Source of the DNA: Thalassolituus marinus
GTDB taxonomy: Bacteria > Pseudomonadota > Gammaproteobacteria > Pseudomonadales > Oceanobacteraceae
Reading direction: 5' to 3'
NCBI RefSeq assembly: GCF_020320395.1
Contig: NZ_JAEDAH010000024.1
Coordinates: forward strand, 1-44,340
Length of the DNA: 44,340 bases
Positions 25,903-35,023 of the stretch are shown piece after piece. The position numbers and the translations under genes are program-made. Numbering within the stretch: position 1 is the stretch's first letter; each line of letters begins with the position of its first letter. A model generated the notes under the pieces. The model was not told the origin of the DNA. It searched no databases and was given only the letters and a program-made list of their open reading frames with translations.

Positions 25903-25918
25903 CTGACCGTTCGGTCAG
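25903..25918. promoter_or_regulatory. Palindrome CTGACCGTTCGGTCAG, operator-like
   Basis: A perfect 7-bp inverted repeat with a 2-base centre lies 24 bp after the yifB stop and about 155 bp before the metalloprotease start. No T run follows, so it is not a standard terminator. The TGACCG-NN-CGGTCA form resembles operators bound by TetR-family dimers, but no such regulator is encoded nearby. Confidence 0.35.
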
Positions 25919-26073
25919 GATTGCTCACGAAATGTCGTAAAAAGCAATAAGCTATTGGTTATCCTGTGAGGCCTGCTACAGAACTGCAAAGCCGTTTCAT
26001 CGTATCGTTGCCAATTGCAGATGACGGTAGAGAATGCCGCCCTCTGAAGACTAAAAATATGAAAGGTATCAAT

Positions 26074-28956
26074 ATGATGAAGCGGTCCACTCTCAGTGTG
26101 GTTCTCAGTACGCTGATTCTGTCCGCCTGCGGTGGCGGCGGCAGTGGTGTTGGTGTGGAAAAAGATGGCACGTCCACATCACCGGAAACCGAAACTGGTT
26201 CACCGGCACTGCCTGAAACCCCAGAGCTGCCAGAAGTTCCCGAGGTAAGCGAAACCCCGGTATCAGCGCTAACGCTTCCGTCGGCTGTAGCAACGGCCTA
26301 CTTTCATACTTTGCCTGCTTATTCCGACATCAGCGGTGAGCTGACGTTCACCGCAGTCTCTGTACCCGAGTGGCTGAATGTCGATGAACAAACCGGGGCG
26401 TTATCTGGAACACCTGCCATCCGTGGCCCGGTTGCGGTAACTGTCTCGGCCAGCAGTGACAACGGCGACGAGCGTTTGTTTGAAGGTACTCTGGCGGTTG
26501 CCGCTGCGGAGCAGTACCTCGGCACCGACCTGATCGACTTCTACGCTAAAGATTACGATGGCAACGAGCGCTTGCTGCGTAATGATCTGACGGGTGATCT
26601 GGCAGCAGAAATCCAGTTTGTGCAATCACACTCGGTAGCCGCCAATGGTAACTATCAGGTCGACAGTGGCGATCAGACCCGCTCGCGTTATATGCCGAAA
26701 CTGGTCGCCCAGCGAGAAGCGCTGCTGCTGTTTATGCCACAGGACGGCAGCACGCCGGGCAGCGTCAGTGCCGAACTGCTGGTCAACGGTACTGTGGTGG
26801 AAACACTGCAGCTGCAGCACCCTTCGACGTTGCTGGCACCTGACAACTTTGCCGGCACTCTGGCCTATTCCACTAAGGCCTGGTGGGCAGTGGTGCCGTG
26901 GCAGCATGTTCGCACCGGCATGTCGCTGAACTTTACCGCAGATGAACAGAGCGGCAGCCTGAACGCTGGTGATATCGACGTCGGTGAAGCGACGCAGCTG
27001 GTTAACCTGTCCATCCGGGTAGGTATGCTGACCACTCCGCCGGCGGTCAGTGACGGTCACTTTGCCTCGAATGATCCGGTGGAGGCCGCGGTTGATTACT
27101 TCTCAACGCTGCCGGTCTCGCGTGTGGTGATGGGGAATTACGCTGATGTTCAGCTGGATAAAGTCATGGTACGCAGCGGCGTTATTTATGACGAAGTCAG
27201 TGCAACCGAAGGCAGCGTTTACTCAGGTGACATGCGTGAAAACGTCGGTAAGTCACAGGTCAGTGTTGGCATTAATATGGCCAACTATGGCTACAGTAGC
27301 TGGCATATGAATCAGAGCTATAGCCAGCCATTCAAGCAGGTGACCAGCCACCATACCCGCGGTAATTACCAGAACGGCCAGGTTTCTCATGGCCTCAGTG
27401 GTGGTAACGGCATTGCCACCCTGTACGCCTCTTCTGGCAATGAAGCCAGTCATGAATGGGGTCATGGCTATGGCCTGGGTCATTACCCGGGTCAGGGGCT
27501 GACCGAAGATGGCCGCTGGGCGGTGCATCATGCTGACAGTGGCTGGGGTTATATCCCATTCCGCCAGCGTCTTCGCACTGGCGTGTCGGGCATTAATGCC
27601 GACGGCAGTTACAGCTACAACAAAGACGCAATGTCCGGAGGCTGGGATGGTTCGCCGTTGTCGCGTTATACCCACTACACCGGATACAGTGCTCGCATTA
27701 TTCAGAACCATCTGGAGTCTTTTATGATTCCGGATACTGCCTACAGCTCAGGCTACAAACAGTGGAACACGACCACAGGTGAGTTTGAAGAAGCGGTTAC
27801 CACTCATCCCGCAGCACGCGAAGTGGGTGTCGCGGTGGCAACCATTATCGGTGCGCACAATCCGGCAACCACGGAACAGGCTGACAGTGCGGTCATTTAC
27901 CCTGTATTCCACGGTAACTACGGCAACGTGTTTGACCTGCCGGCGCCGGACCTGAATGCAACGGAAGATGCCTGCTGGCTGGCAATCAGCAATGCCGACG
28001 AAACAAAGCTGATCTCCGTGGCGGATAGCCGTCACGCATCGGCGTCAGCGAACCAGTTGCACGTGAACCTGAAAGCCGACTTCCGGCCGTTGCTGGCTGT
28101 GCTGAATTGTCGCCGCGCTGGCAGCGTGGTCGAAGTAACCCGCACAGAGTTTGATGGTGATATCCCGGCGCTGCCGCCGGTGGGTATTGTGGGTATGGAA
28201 GAGGGTGTGAGCCAGATCCTGGCACGCGAAGTGGACGAAATCGCCGCAGGTATCGATGCTCTGACATCAGATTTCAGTGCACTGAGCAGCACTCTGGCGG
28301 TGAAAGTTGCCAGCACTGAGCGTGCAGCACTGCTGGCTGCCTTGCCGGAAAGCACAGCCACTCGTTTGGCGAACATTCTGCAAATGGCTGATAACGCTCG
28401 TGCAGTCAAAGTACTGCTGGCGCACGCAGCGGATACCGGGCTGAGCGACGAGGAAACCGCACTGCGCCTGCGTGGTCAGTTGCTGGCATCCGGCTTGCTG
28501 GTTGCAGGAGAAGAAGAGCTGGCTGCGGGCGAAATCTACGGTAACAACTTCTTCTTTGATAGTTCAGCCGGTGAAGGTGGTCAGGTTCTGCTGACACGTC
28601 AGAGCACCGATAACGCCGACAGCCGCAGTCAGTGGACCATGGACGGCTATGGCCGCCTGCACGTCACTGACAGCCCATGGCTGTGCCTGCAACCTTCCGG
28701 CAGTGTTCTGGCTATGGAACTGTGCTCGGCAGAAAATCTGGCACAACGCTGGAGCTACAACGAAAGTACACAGGCACTGAAAAACGGCAGCAGCGGTAAG
28801 TGTCTGGATTACGATCATGCCAACGGTCGCCTGATTAGCTGGGGCTGCAGCGGCAACTGGAATCAGCGCTGGCAGGGCGTAACGACCTCAGACCAGCAGT
28901 GGCTGACGCTGTTGTCTGCCACTGAGCTGGAAGCGGTAACCCGTCTGGCCCTCTGA
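26074..28956 (+). CDS. M66-like (StcE/TagA-type) zinc metalloprotease lipoprotein with ricin-type lectin tail
   Basis: A 960-residue lipoprotein (lipobox L-S-A-C, Cys19). A Thr/Pro/Glu-rich linker is followed by an Ig/cadherin-like putative domain (about 60-140, 'SVPEWLNVDEQTGALSGTPA'). The catalytic region carries H-E-W-G-H-G-Y-G-L-G-H (His460, His464, His470), the extended zinc motif of M66 proteases such as StcE, which cleave mucin-type glycoproteins. The 'A-M-S-G-G-W-D-G-S-P-L-S-R-Y-T-H-Y-T' and Y-K-Q-W-N segments downstream also resemble M66. The C-terminal 110 residues look like a ricin B-type trefoil (L-C-L-Q-P, W-S-Y-N, K-C-L-D-Y, Q-R-W). The start at 26074 is chosen for AAAGG 7 nt upstream; ATG 26059 is possible. 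Glycoprotein substrate is inference. Confidence 0.82.
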   Translation: MMKRSTLSVVLSTLILSACGGGGSGVGVEKDGTSTSPETETGSPALPETPELPEVPEVSETPVSALTLPSAVATAYFHTLPAYSDISGELTFTAVSVPEWLNVDEQTGALSGTPAIRGPVAVTVSASSDNGDERLFEGTLAVAAAEQYLGTDLIDFYAKDYDGNERLLRNDLTGDLAAEIQFVQSHSVAANGNYQVDSGDQTRSRYMPKLVAQREALLLFMPQDGSTPGSVSAELLVNGTVVETLQLQHPSTLLAPDNFAGTLAYSTKAWWAVVPWQHVRTGMSLNFTADEQSGSLNAGDIDVGEATQLVNLSIRVGMLTTPPAVSDGHFASNDPVEAAVDYFSTLPVSRVVMGNYADVQLDKVMVRSGVIYDEVSATEGSVYSGDMRENVGKSQVSVGINMANYGYSSWHMNQSYSQPFKQVTSHHTRGNYQNGQVSHGLSGGNGIATLYASSGNEASHEWGHGYGLGHYPGQGLTEDGRWAVHHADSGWGYIPFRQRLRTGVSGINADGSYSYNKDAMSGGWDGSPLSRYTHYTGYSARIIQNHLESFMIPDTAYSSGYKQWNTTTGEFEEAVTTHPAAREVGVAVATIIGAHNPATTEQADSAVIYPVFHGNYGNVFDLPAPDLNATEDACWLAISNADETKLISVADSRHASASANQLHVNLKADFRPLLAVLNCRRAGSVVEVTRTEFDGDIPALPPVGIVGMEEGVSQILAREVDEIAAGIDALTSDFSALSSTLAVKVASTERAALLAALPESTATRLANILQMADNARAVKVLLAHAADTGLSDEETALRLRGQLLASGLLVAGEEELAAGEIYGNNFFFDSSAGEGGQVLLTRQSTDNADSRSQWTMDGYGRLHVTDSPWLCLQPSGSVLAMELCSAENLAQRWSYNESTQALKNGSSGKCLDYDHANGRLISWGCSGNWNQRWQGVTTSDQQWLTLLSATELEAVTRLAL

Positions 28957-28958
28957 GG

Positions 28959-30635
28959 TCAGAACAGGCTACCTTGCTGGAAATCCTGTGGAGGGTGAAA
29001 ACCCTCCCGGGCCCGGCTGATCAGTTCGTCCAGCGCTAACGGCTGGGCGTAGATATAGCCCTGAATCCGGTCGCAACCCAGTTTGCGTACCAGCTCCAGA
29101 CAGGCAATGTCTTCCACACCTTCTGCAGTGGTTTCCAGATTAAGGCGCTTCGCCAGCTCCAGCATTGAGGTCACGATATGGGTTTGTGGTCCATTGTCTG
29201 GCAGTGGTGAAACAAAGGCCCGATCCAGCTTAATACCGGTCAGCGGTAAATCACTCAGGTGGGACAGCGACGAGAAGCCGGTGCCGAAGTCATCCAGCAC
29301 TATATGAATGCCCTGCGCTTTCAGGTGGCGCAGGTTCAGCATCGACACGCTGGCATCCTGCATCATCGCTGTTTCGGTCAGTTCCAGTTCCAGAAACTGC
29401 GGTGGCATACCTGCCTGATTAAGAATCTCCATCACCTGCTCGGCATACCAGGGATCGGCTACCTCCGGAAAGGATACGTTGACCGCCAGACGCACACTCT
29501 CGCCGGTCTGTTCGCGGATACGCTTCCAGGTTGCTGCGGTTTCACGCAGCGCCCATTGGCCCAGCGCCTGAATCAGGCCTGCGGCTTCGGCCTCACGGAT
29601 AAATACGGTTGGCGGGATAACCCCCAGTGACGGATGGCGCCAGCGCATCAGGGCTTCGGCGCCTACCCAGGAACCACTGTGGCTATCAAACTGCGGCTGA
29701 TATTCGAGGTAAAACTCTTCCCGTTGCAGCGCCAGATGCAGGCCATCAAACAAGCTCAGGCTGCGTTCGTGAGTGCGCCATTCAAACTGCGCCTCCTGCA
29801 CCAGCCGCTCGCGAGCAATCTGCTGAATTCCTTCCTGCAGCACGGCACTGAGGGAACTGATGTCCTCCAGTTGCAGCGGTGCACTGTGGTAAACGATCCA
29901 GGGTCTGAGGTCGTCATCGGGGTGGTGGGGTAGCCAGTCGGCCTGCAGGTCATAGTAGTTATCGCTGGCAATGATCAGCTGGTCATCGAGAATACGCCCG
30001 ACCAGACTGGTTTCAGGTGCACGCAGGCGGATTGAGCGTTCAAACTCGCGCTGCACTGATTGCAGGTGACGCCAGCCGGAACGCTGTGCATCCTGCAGCC
30101 AGCGACACTGAATGACCTGAAGGTACAAGGGTCTGGGCGCTGCGCTCAGTCGTTGCCGTAACTGCGACAGAAAGTCGTTGCGCTCCAATGTCGGCGGTAA
30201 ATCATCGCGCAGACTCAGGTGTAGCGGCCGCAAACTGCGGAACAGACGTGTGCGATCAACGTCACTGAGTGATAACCACTGAAACGCGTAGGGCAGCTGG
30301 TTGTAGTGATCCTTACTGCTGATCAGAATTGTTGGTACCGCTTGCTGCAATTCCTGCAGCCAGTGCCGGCGCTGGTCGCAGAGGCTATCGACAATCACAA
30401 CCGCTGCTTGCCACGGCAGGTTTTCGCCAGTGATCAGTTCATGGGTCTGCCACTGATGGTCTTCATCCATCAGCAGGAAGTGAGCGGGCAGAAACAGCTC
30501 GTCTTTGTGGTGATCAAGCCACAGGCGGACGGTTTCAAGTTGTTCCTGGCAGGTACTCAGAATCAGCAGGCTGATCCCGTCATGGTTTGGTGAGAATTCC
30601 ATAATGCCCGGCTGCAAAAAGTGCATTAATGCCAT
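28959..30635 (-). CDS. EAL-domain cyclic-di-GMP phosphodiesterase
   Basis: About 558 residues with no membrane segment. The N-terminal 110 residues look like a degenerate receiver domain (L-L-I-L-S-T-C near the start, V-V-I-V-D-S-L mid-way). Residues about 150-290 may be a degenerate GGDEF-like domain without a GGDEF motif. The C-terminal EAL domain is intact: E-A-L-M-R-W, the metal Asn in N-V-S-F, E-L-T-E-T, L-D-D-F-G-T-G-F-S-S, I-K-L-D, A-E-G-V-E-D and Q-G-Y-I-Y-A-Q-P. All catalytic positions I know for EAL phosphodiesterases are present, so it should hydrolyse c-di-GMP to pGpG. The start is uncertain among GTG 30662, ATG 30635 and ATG 30602. It is convergent with the metalloprotease gene with 2 bp between stops. 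Confidence 0.9.
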   Translation of the reverse strand: MALMHFLQPGIMEFSPNHDGISLLILSTCQEQLETVRLWLDHHKDELFLPAHFLLMDEDHQWQTHELITGENLPWQAAVVIVDSLCDQRRHWLQELQQAVPTILISSKDHYNQLPYAFQWLSLSDVDRTRLFRSLRPLHLSLRDDLPPTLERNDFLSQLRQRLSAAPRPLYLQVIQCRWLQDAQRSGWRHLQSVQREFERSIRLRAPETSLVGRILDDQLIIASDNYYDLQADWLPHHPDDDLRPWIVYHSAPLQLEDISSLSAVLQEGIQQIARERLVQEAQFEWRTHERSLSLFDGLHLALQREEFYLEYQPQFDSHSGSWVGAEALMRWRHPSLGVIPPTVFIREAEAAGLIQALGQWALRETAATWKRIREQTGESVRLAVNVSFPEVADPWYAEQVMEILNQAGMPPQFLELELTETAMMQDASVSMLNLRHLKAQGIHIVLDDFGTGFSSLSHLSDLPLTGIKLDRAFVSPLPDNGPQTHIVTSMLELAKRLNLETTAEGVEDIACLELVRKLGCDRIQGYIYAQPLALDELISRAREGFHPPQDFQQGSLF

Positions 30636-30884
30636 CGCCTGATGGCGCCTGGTATCGCCCACTGCTTGAGGTAGCGATAACGTTTTAAATTATTATTCTG
30701 AAACTATATATAGGACATTTGCGCCACTCTGTCTTTAGTTGTGGCGAAAAAACACAGTGCTGACAATGTGTTGCAACTGATAATGAATGCGGTTTCTGAT
30801 TTGTGATCACATATTTATGACGATTCAAAGCGCGCCGTTAGCTGTTAAAATGCCCGCCCATTCAGTCAGTGCGTCATTAATCCT

Positions 30885-32912
30885 GTGGTCGATCTCAGTC
30901 AGCTTAACCCCCGTCAGAAAGAAGCCGCGAAGTATATCGACGGTCCGTTGCTGGTACTCGCCGGTGCAGGCTCCGGTAAAACCTCGGTAATTACCCGTAA
31001 GATCGCTTACCTGATCGGCGTGTGTGGCATTAAGGCTCATCACATTGCGGCGGTAACCTTTACCAACAAGGCCGCGCGCGAGATGAAAGAGCGGGTTATG
31101 TCGCTGGTGGGCAAGGGCGGAGCGAAAGGTCTGACAGTGTCGACCTTCCACAACCTCGGTCTGAATATTATTCGTCATGAGCTGACGGCAGCGGGCTATA
31201 AGGCCGGTTTTTCGATTCTCGATCAGGACGACTGCCGCGGTATTCTGCGTGACGTCATGCACCGTGAGCACGGCGATGATGGCGACATGATCGAGCTGGT
31301 GCAGAATGCCATTTCCAATCTGAAGAACGATCTGATTGCGCCCGATCAGGCGCTGGGCATGGCCGCCAGTCCACAGGAAATGCTTATTGCGCAGACCTAC
31401 TCGGTGTATCAGCGCATGCTGAAAGCCTACAACGCGGTGGATTTTGACGACCTGATCATGGTGCCGACGGTGCTGTTCCGCGATAACCCGGATGTTCTGG
31501 CGCGCTGGCAGAAGAAAATCCGCTACCTGCTGGTGGATGAATATCAGGACACCAACACCTCGCAGTACGAATTAGTGAAGCTGCTGGTGGGCCATCGCAC
31601 GGGGCTGACCGTGGTTGGTGACGACGACCAGTCGATCTACGCCTGGCGCGGCGCTAAGCCGGAAAACCTGTCGCTGCTGAAAAAAGACTTCCCGACCCTG
31701 AAACTGGTCAAGCTGGAGCAGAACTATCGCTCCACCGGCCTGATTCTGAACGCCGCCAACCGCGTGATTGATAACAACCCGCACGAATTTGAGAAAAAGC
31801 TGTGGTCCGATATGGGCTACGGCGACCCGATCAAGATTCTTAAGTGCCGCAACGATGAAGTGGAATCGGAACGTATTGCTACCGAAATCGTTGAACGCCG
31901 CCTGCGCTATGGCTGCGGCTATCGCGACTTTGCCGTGCTGTATCGCGGTAATCACCAGTCGCGCGCCATCGAAATGAAGCTGCAGGCCTATCAGGTGCCG
32001 TACAAACTGAGTGGTGGCCAGTCGTTCTTTGGCCGCAACGAAATCAAAGACATTATGGGTTATCTGCGGCTGATCATTAACCCGTCGGATGACGCGGCCT
32101 TCCTGCGCATCATCAACACCCCGCGCCGTGAAATAGGTCCGACCACCATCGAAAAACTCGGTGAATATGCGGCCATGCGTGGCTGTTCTATGCTGGCCGC
32201 TGTGGATGAAATGGGGCTGGAAACGGCACTTATGCCGAAAGCCCTCGATCGTCTGCGTCGCTTCCGTCACTGGATGGAAAATATCACCCGTAATGCCTAC
32301 ACCGATGACCCGGTGGCGGCAGTTAAGGAAATGATCAGCGACATCGATTACGAAGGCTACCTGATGCAGAACTCAGGCACGCCGAACCAGGCCGAACGAC
32401 GCATGAAGAACGTCTGGTTCCTGATCGACTCGATCAGCAAGATGATCGAAAAAGCGGATGAGCTGGGTGACGAGTGCACCATCGAAGATGCCGTCAGCAA
32501 ACTGATTCTGCGCGACATGATGGAACAGCAGGAGCAGGAAGATGAATCCGACCAGGTGCAGCTGATGACGCTGCACGCCTCCAAGGGTCTGGAGTTTCCG
32601 CACGTTTACATCATGGGTATGGAAGAAGAGCTGATGCCACACCGCAACAGCATCGAAGCCGATACCATTGAAGAAGAACGGCGCTTAATGTACGTGGGTA
32701 TTACCCGCGCCAAGCGCACACTGACGCTGACCTACGCCGGCAAGCGCCGTCAGTATGGCGAGGCCATGGAAACCACTCACTCGCGCTTCCTCGATGAGCT
32801 GCCTCCGGACGATATTGTCTGGGAAGGCAAAACCGAAACCTCCGCCGAGGAACAGAAGCAGCGCGGTCAGGAAACCTTATCCAGCCTGAAGAACATGCTG
32901 GCGGATTTTTAA
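30885..32912 (+). CDS. rep: ATP-dependent DNA helicase Rep (UvrD/Rep superfamily 1)
   Basis: A 675-residue SF1A helicase. Motifs in order: Q motif L-N-P-R-Q-K-E-A-A; Walker A A-G-A-G-S-G-K-T (26-33); Ia 'HIAAVTFTNKAAREMKERV'; motif II D-E-Y-Q-D-T; III V-V-G-D-D-D-Q-S-I-Y-A-W-R-G-A; IV L-E-Q-N-Y-R-S; V T-L-H-A-S-K-G-L-E-F-P; VI V-G-I-T-R-A-K-R. The V-V-G-D-D-D-Q-S-I-Y and 'GCGIKAHHIAAVTF' blocks match Rep rather than UvrD or PcrA. It removes roadblocks ahead of replication forks. The start is GTG at 30885; no earlier in-frame start looks better. A candidate -10 TTAAAAT is at 30845. Confidence 0.95.
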   Translation: MVDLSQLNPRQKEAAKYIDGPLLVLAGAGSGKTSVITRKIAYLIGVCGIKAHHIAAVTFTNKAAREMKERVMSLVGKGGAKGLTVSTFHNLGLNIIRHELTAAGYKAGFSILDQDDCRGILRDVMHREHGDDGDMIELVQNAISNLKNDLIAPDQALGMAASPQEMLIAQTYSVYQRMLKAYNAVDFDDLIMVPTVLFRDNPDVLARWQKKIRYLLVDEYQDTNTSQYELVKLLVGHRTGLTVVGDDDQSIYAWRGAKPENLSLLKKDFPTLKLVKLEQNYRSTGLILNAANRVIDNNPHEFEKKLWSDMGYGDPIKILKCRNDEVESERIATEIVERRLRYGCGYRDFAVLYRGNHQSRAIEMKLQAYQVPYKLSGGQSFFGRNEIKDIMGYLRLIINPSDDAAFLRIINTPRREIGPTTIEKLGEYAAMRGCSMLAAVDEMGLETALMPKALDRLRRFRHWMENITRNAYTDDPVAAVKEMISDIDYEGYLMQNSGTPNQAERRMKNVWFLIDSISKMIEKADELGDECTIEDAVSKLILRDMMEQQEQEDESDQVQLMTLHASKGLEFPHVYIMGMEEELMPHRNSIEADTIEEERRLMYVGITRAKRTLTLTYAGKRRQYGEAMETTHSRFLDELPPDDIVWEGKTETSAEEQKQRGQETLSSLKNMLADF

Positions 32913-32932
32913 CTCACACCGTTCGCCAGACA

Positions 32933-32957
32933 TAAAAAAGCCCGGGTTAACCGGGCT
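32933..32957 (-). terminator. Terminator of the YceI gene
   Basis: AGCCCGG (32939-32945) pairs with CCGGGCT (32951-32957); read on the minus strand it is followed by TTTTTT. It lies 36 bp after the YceI stop. Confidence 0.8.
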
Positions 32958-32992
32958 GGAGAGAACGACCAGATAGGGTGCTGGTTACAGAA

Positions 32993-33568
32993 TCACTGTC
33001 CCTGTGCTTCTGTGGTAATAGTCAGGGTCACTTCGTCGCTGACGTACGGCGCGTATTTACCCAGATTAAACTCGGTACGTTTGATCACGGTGCTGGCGTC
33101 AAAACCAATGGCTGGTTTCTTGCTCATCGGGTGCTCGCCCATGCCGTTCAGCTTGGCATTGAACACAACAGACTTAGTCACGTCCTTGATGGTCAGGTCG
33201 CCGGTTACGTCGAACTGGCCGTCACCCTTTGCCGTTACTTTGGTACTTTTGAAGGTAGCGGTTGGGTATTTGGCAACGTCGAAGTAATCCGCTTCGTTGA
33301 TAAACTCTTCGTTCAGCTTGGCCACCTTGGTATCGACGGTTTTCACCGGAATGGTGACGTTGATCGAAGCTTTCTGTGGCGTTTTTTCATCGAAAGAAAT
33401 GCTGCCGGAGGCATCGCTGAAGCTGGCCGTTGGGTTAGAGAAACCAAAGTGGTTCCAGCTCACAACCACGCTGGTGTGGGTCGGATCAATGGTGTAATCC
33501 GCAGCCAGAGCTGCGCCAGACAGCAGGCTCGCTGCGACCATCAGTCCCGCTTTATTCAGTGCTTTCAT
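32993..33568 (-). CDS. YceI-family periplasmic lipid-binding protein
   Basis: A 191-residue protein with a clear signal peptide (1-22, A-L-A cleavage). The mature part is the lipocalin-like YceI barrel: 'DYTIDPTHTSVVVSWNHFGF' at the start, 'GSISFDEKTPQKASINVTIP', D-F-(D/N)-type blocks and 'VTGDLTIKDVTKSVVFNAKL'. Family members bind isoprenoid-type lipids in the periplasm. It is monocistronic with its own terminator. A GAGG-like ribosome-binding site lies just upstream of the ATG. Confidence 0.95.
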   Translation of the reverse strand: MKALNKAGLMVAASLLSGAALAADYTIDPTHTSVVVSWNHFGFSNPTASFSDASGSISFDEKTPQKASINVTIPVKTVDTKVAKLNEEFINEADYFDVAKYPTATFKSTKVTAKGDGQFDVTGDLTIKDVTKSVVFNAKLNGMGEHPMSKKPAIGFDASTVIKRTEFNLGKYAPYVSDEVTLTITTEAQGQ

Positions 33569-33707
33569 AAGACATCCTTCCTCGTAAACAGGTTAGCAAT
33601 CCGCCTGATGGCGTCTGGAATCTGTAACCATAGTAAAGCGCTGGGGTATATCTACAATGCCGAAAAATTCATGGGACTGATCGAAGAATTCGAAAGGATT
33701 AAAGGCG

Positions 33708-33726
33708 GGACAGCAGGCTGCCCCGT
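33708..33726 (-). terminator. Weak hairpin after the cop operon
   Basis: GGGACAGC and GCTGCCCC can pair around a short loop just past the DUF411 stop at 33733, but only a short mixed T/C tract follows. It may be a poor terminator. The remaining intergenic DNA to the YceI gene shows nothing else. Confidence 0.35.
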
Positions 33727-33732
33727 TCGCCG

Positions 33733-34209
33733 TTACTGATCGGCCGGGCTGTTTACCTCGGCAAACACGCTGTGACTACCGTCCTTGTTCAGCAATAAAA
33801 CCTGATACGGCATAAAGCGCTTACCCATCTCCATGCCCGGGCTGCCGACCGGCATTGCCGGCACGCTGAGGCCGATGCTGTCTGCTGGTGGTGCTGCCAG
33901 ATACTGTTCGATATAGCGCGCGGGCACATGGCCTTCGAACACGAAACCGTCATCTGAAACGGCGGTGTGGCAGGAGCGCACATCGGTGCCGATACCCAGC
34001 GTTTTTTTCAGCCCGGCCAGGTCCTCGTAATCTTCCATTCGTGAGTGGATGCCCTGATCCGCCAGGCGCTCGGCCCATTCGCTGCAGCAGCCGCAGGAAG
34101 GGCTTTTGAACACGGTCAGTTCAGTGGCGTGTGCGTACAGTGCGGTGAGGCCAGAGGCTAATGCCACGCTGGATGCGAACAGCGCTGACAGTATGGTTTT
34201 ATTAGTCAT
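33733..34209 (-). CDS. DUF411 periplasmic metal-binding protein of the copper operon
   Basis: A 158-residue exported protein (signal peptide about 1-28, A-H-A) with the DUF411 metal-site block T-V-F-K-S-P-S-C-G-C-C-S-E-W (Cys39, Cys41, Cys42) and further segments C-H-T-A-V, V-F-E-G-H-V-P and G-L-S-V-P-A-M-P-V-G-S-P-G-M-E. Family members bind copper and are regularly found in cop/cus operons. The ATG at 34209 has GAGGAA upstream. It is the third gene after copA and copB, 13 bp from copB. Confidence 0.9.
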   Translation of the reverse strand: MTNKTILSALFASSVALASGLTALYAHATELTVFKSPSCGCCSEWAERLADQGIHSRMEDYEDLAGLKKTLGIGTDVRSCHTAVSDDGFVFEGHVPARYIEQYLAAPPADSIGLSVPAMPVGSPGMEMGKRFMPYQVLLLNKDGSHSVFAEVNSPADQ

Positions 34210-34222
34210 TATCGTTCCTCTG

Positions 34223-35023
34223 TTAAAACCAGAAATGCAGCCCGACAACAAATTCTGCGTTGTCTGTGGGCTCTCCAGCCTGACGCAGGTAATCCGCGTT
34301 TTCCCCCAGGCTGTATTTCCAGTCTATGCCGGCGTAAGGGCCAAAATGACGACTCAGGTCATAGCGCAGGCGGATACCGGCGCGAACCTGCGCCAGTCCT
34401 GCGGCCTGAGCCTGTTGCTGGTCGTCTTTACCGTAGCCGGAAAGTTCCAGCTGGCTGTTCAGCAGCAGTCGCTGGGTAAACAGCAGCTCATGTTCACCAC
34501 TCAGGGTAAACGCCAGTTGGCCGTTGTCGTTCAGATACAGCATGGCGCTGGATTCAATCCACCACGGCGCCAGGCCACTGATACCTGCGGCCAGCCATTG
34601 CTGGTTTTCGCCTTCGCTTGCCTGATCAAGACGAATCCCTAGTCGGGTATCCCAGAAAGCGGTCAGTGCGTGTTGCCACAGCAGGTCGGTTTCGCTGCTG
34701 AACTCGCCGTCTTCGACTTCGCCTTCGCTGCTCAGCAGCAGGCGGTTCCAGGTCGTGCCGTACCAGGCATTCAGCTCGTATTCGCTGAACTCGTTGTCAG
34801 GCTGGTATTCCAGCCGGTCGACAATAACGCTGCCAAAGTGATGCTCATCGGCCAGCACCAGCTGGCGCGGGGCGGGCATGGAATACGGGCCCGAGGTGAG
34901 GGTGAAACCATTACTGTGCGCGTGCGGATCACGTCCTCCACTGGCGTCTTCTGTGTTTGCTCTAACGCTTGTTAGAGGAAGGGTGGTGAGCAGACAGAGG
35001 CTGGTGAGCAGGATCTTATTCAT
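34223..35023 (-). CDS. copB: Copper resistance protein B (outer-membrane)
   Basis: A 266-residue exported protein: signal peptide to about residue 22, a short His-containing segment (D-P-H-A-H-S-N-G), then the CopB/PcoB barrel (V-D-R-L-E-Y and 'AWYGTTWNRLLLSSEGE', then L-L-W-Q-H-A, L-R-Y-D-L-S-R-H-F-G-P-Y-A-G-I) ending V-G-L-H-F-W-F. The typical Met/His-rich N-terminal repeat of CopB is missing, so this version is short. The ATG at 35023 overlaps the copA stop by 8 bp, implying coupled translation. Confidence 0.93.
   Translation of the reverse strand: MNKILLTSLCLLTTLPLTSVRANTEDASGGRDPHAHSNGFTLTSGPYSMPAPRQLVLADEHHFGSVIVDRLEYQPDNEFSEYELNAWYGTTWNRLLLSSEGEVEDGEFSSETDLLWQHALTAFWDTRLGIRLDQASEGENQQWLAAGISGLAPWWIESSAMLYLNDNGQLAFTLSGEHELLFTQRLLLNSQLELSGYGKDDQQQAQAAGLAQVRAGIRLRYDLSRHFGPYAGIDWKYSLGENADYLRQAGEPTDNAEFVVGLHFWF

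Noticed and set aside
30802-30811. CRP binding site
   Set aside because: TGTGA and TCACA abut with no 6-bp spacer, so it does not fit the CRP consensus.
31572-32270. 232-codon minus-strand open frame
   Set aside because: Antisense to the conserved helicase motifs of rep; coding signal belongs to the plus strand.
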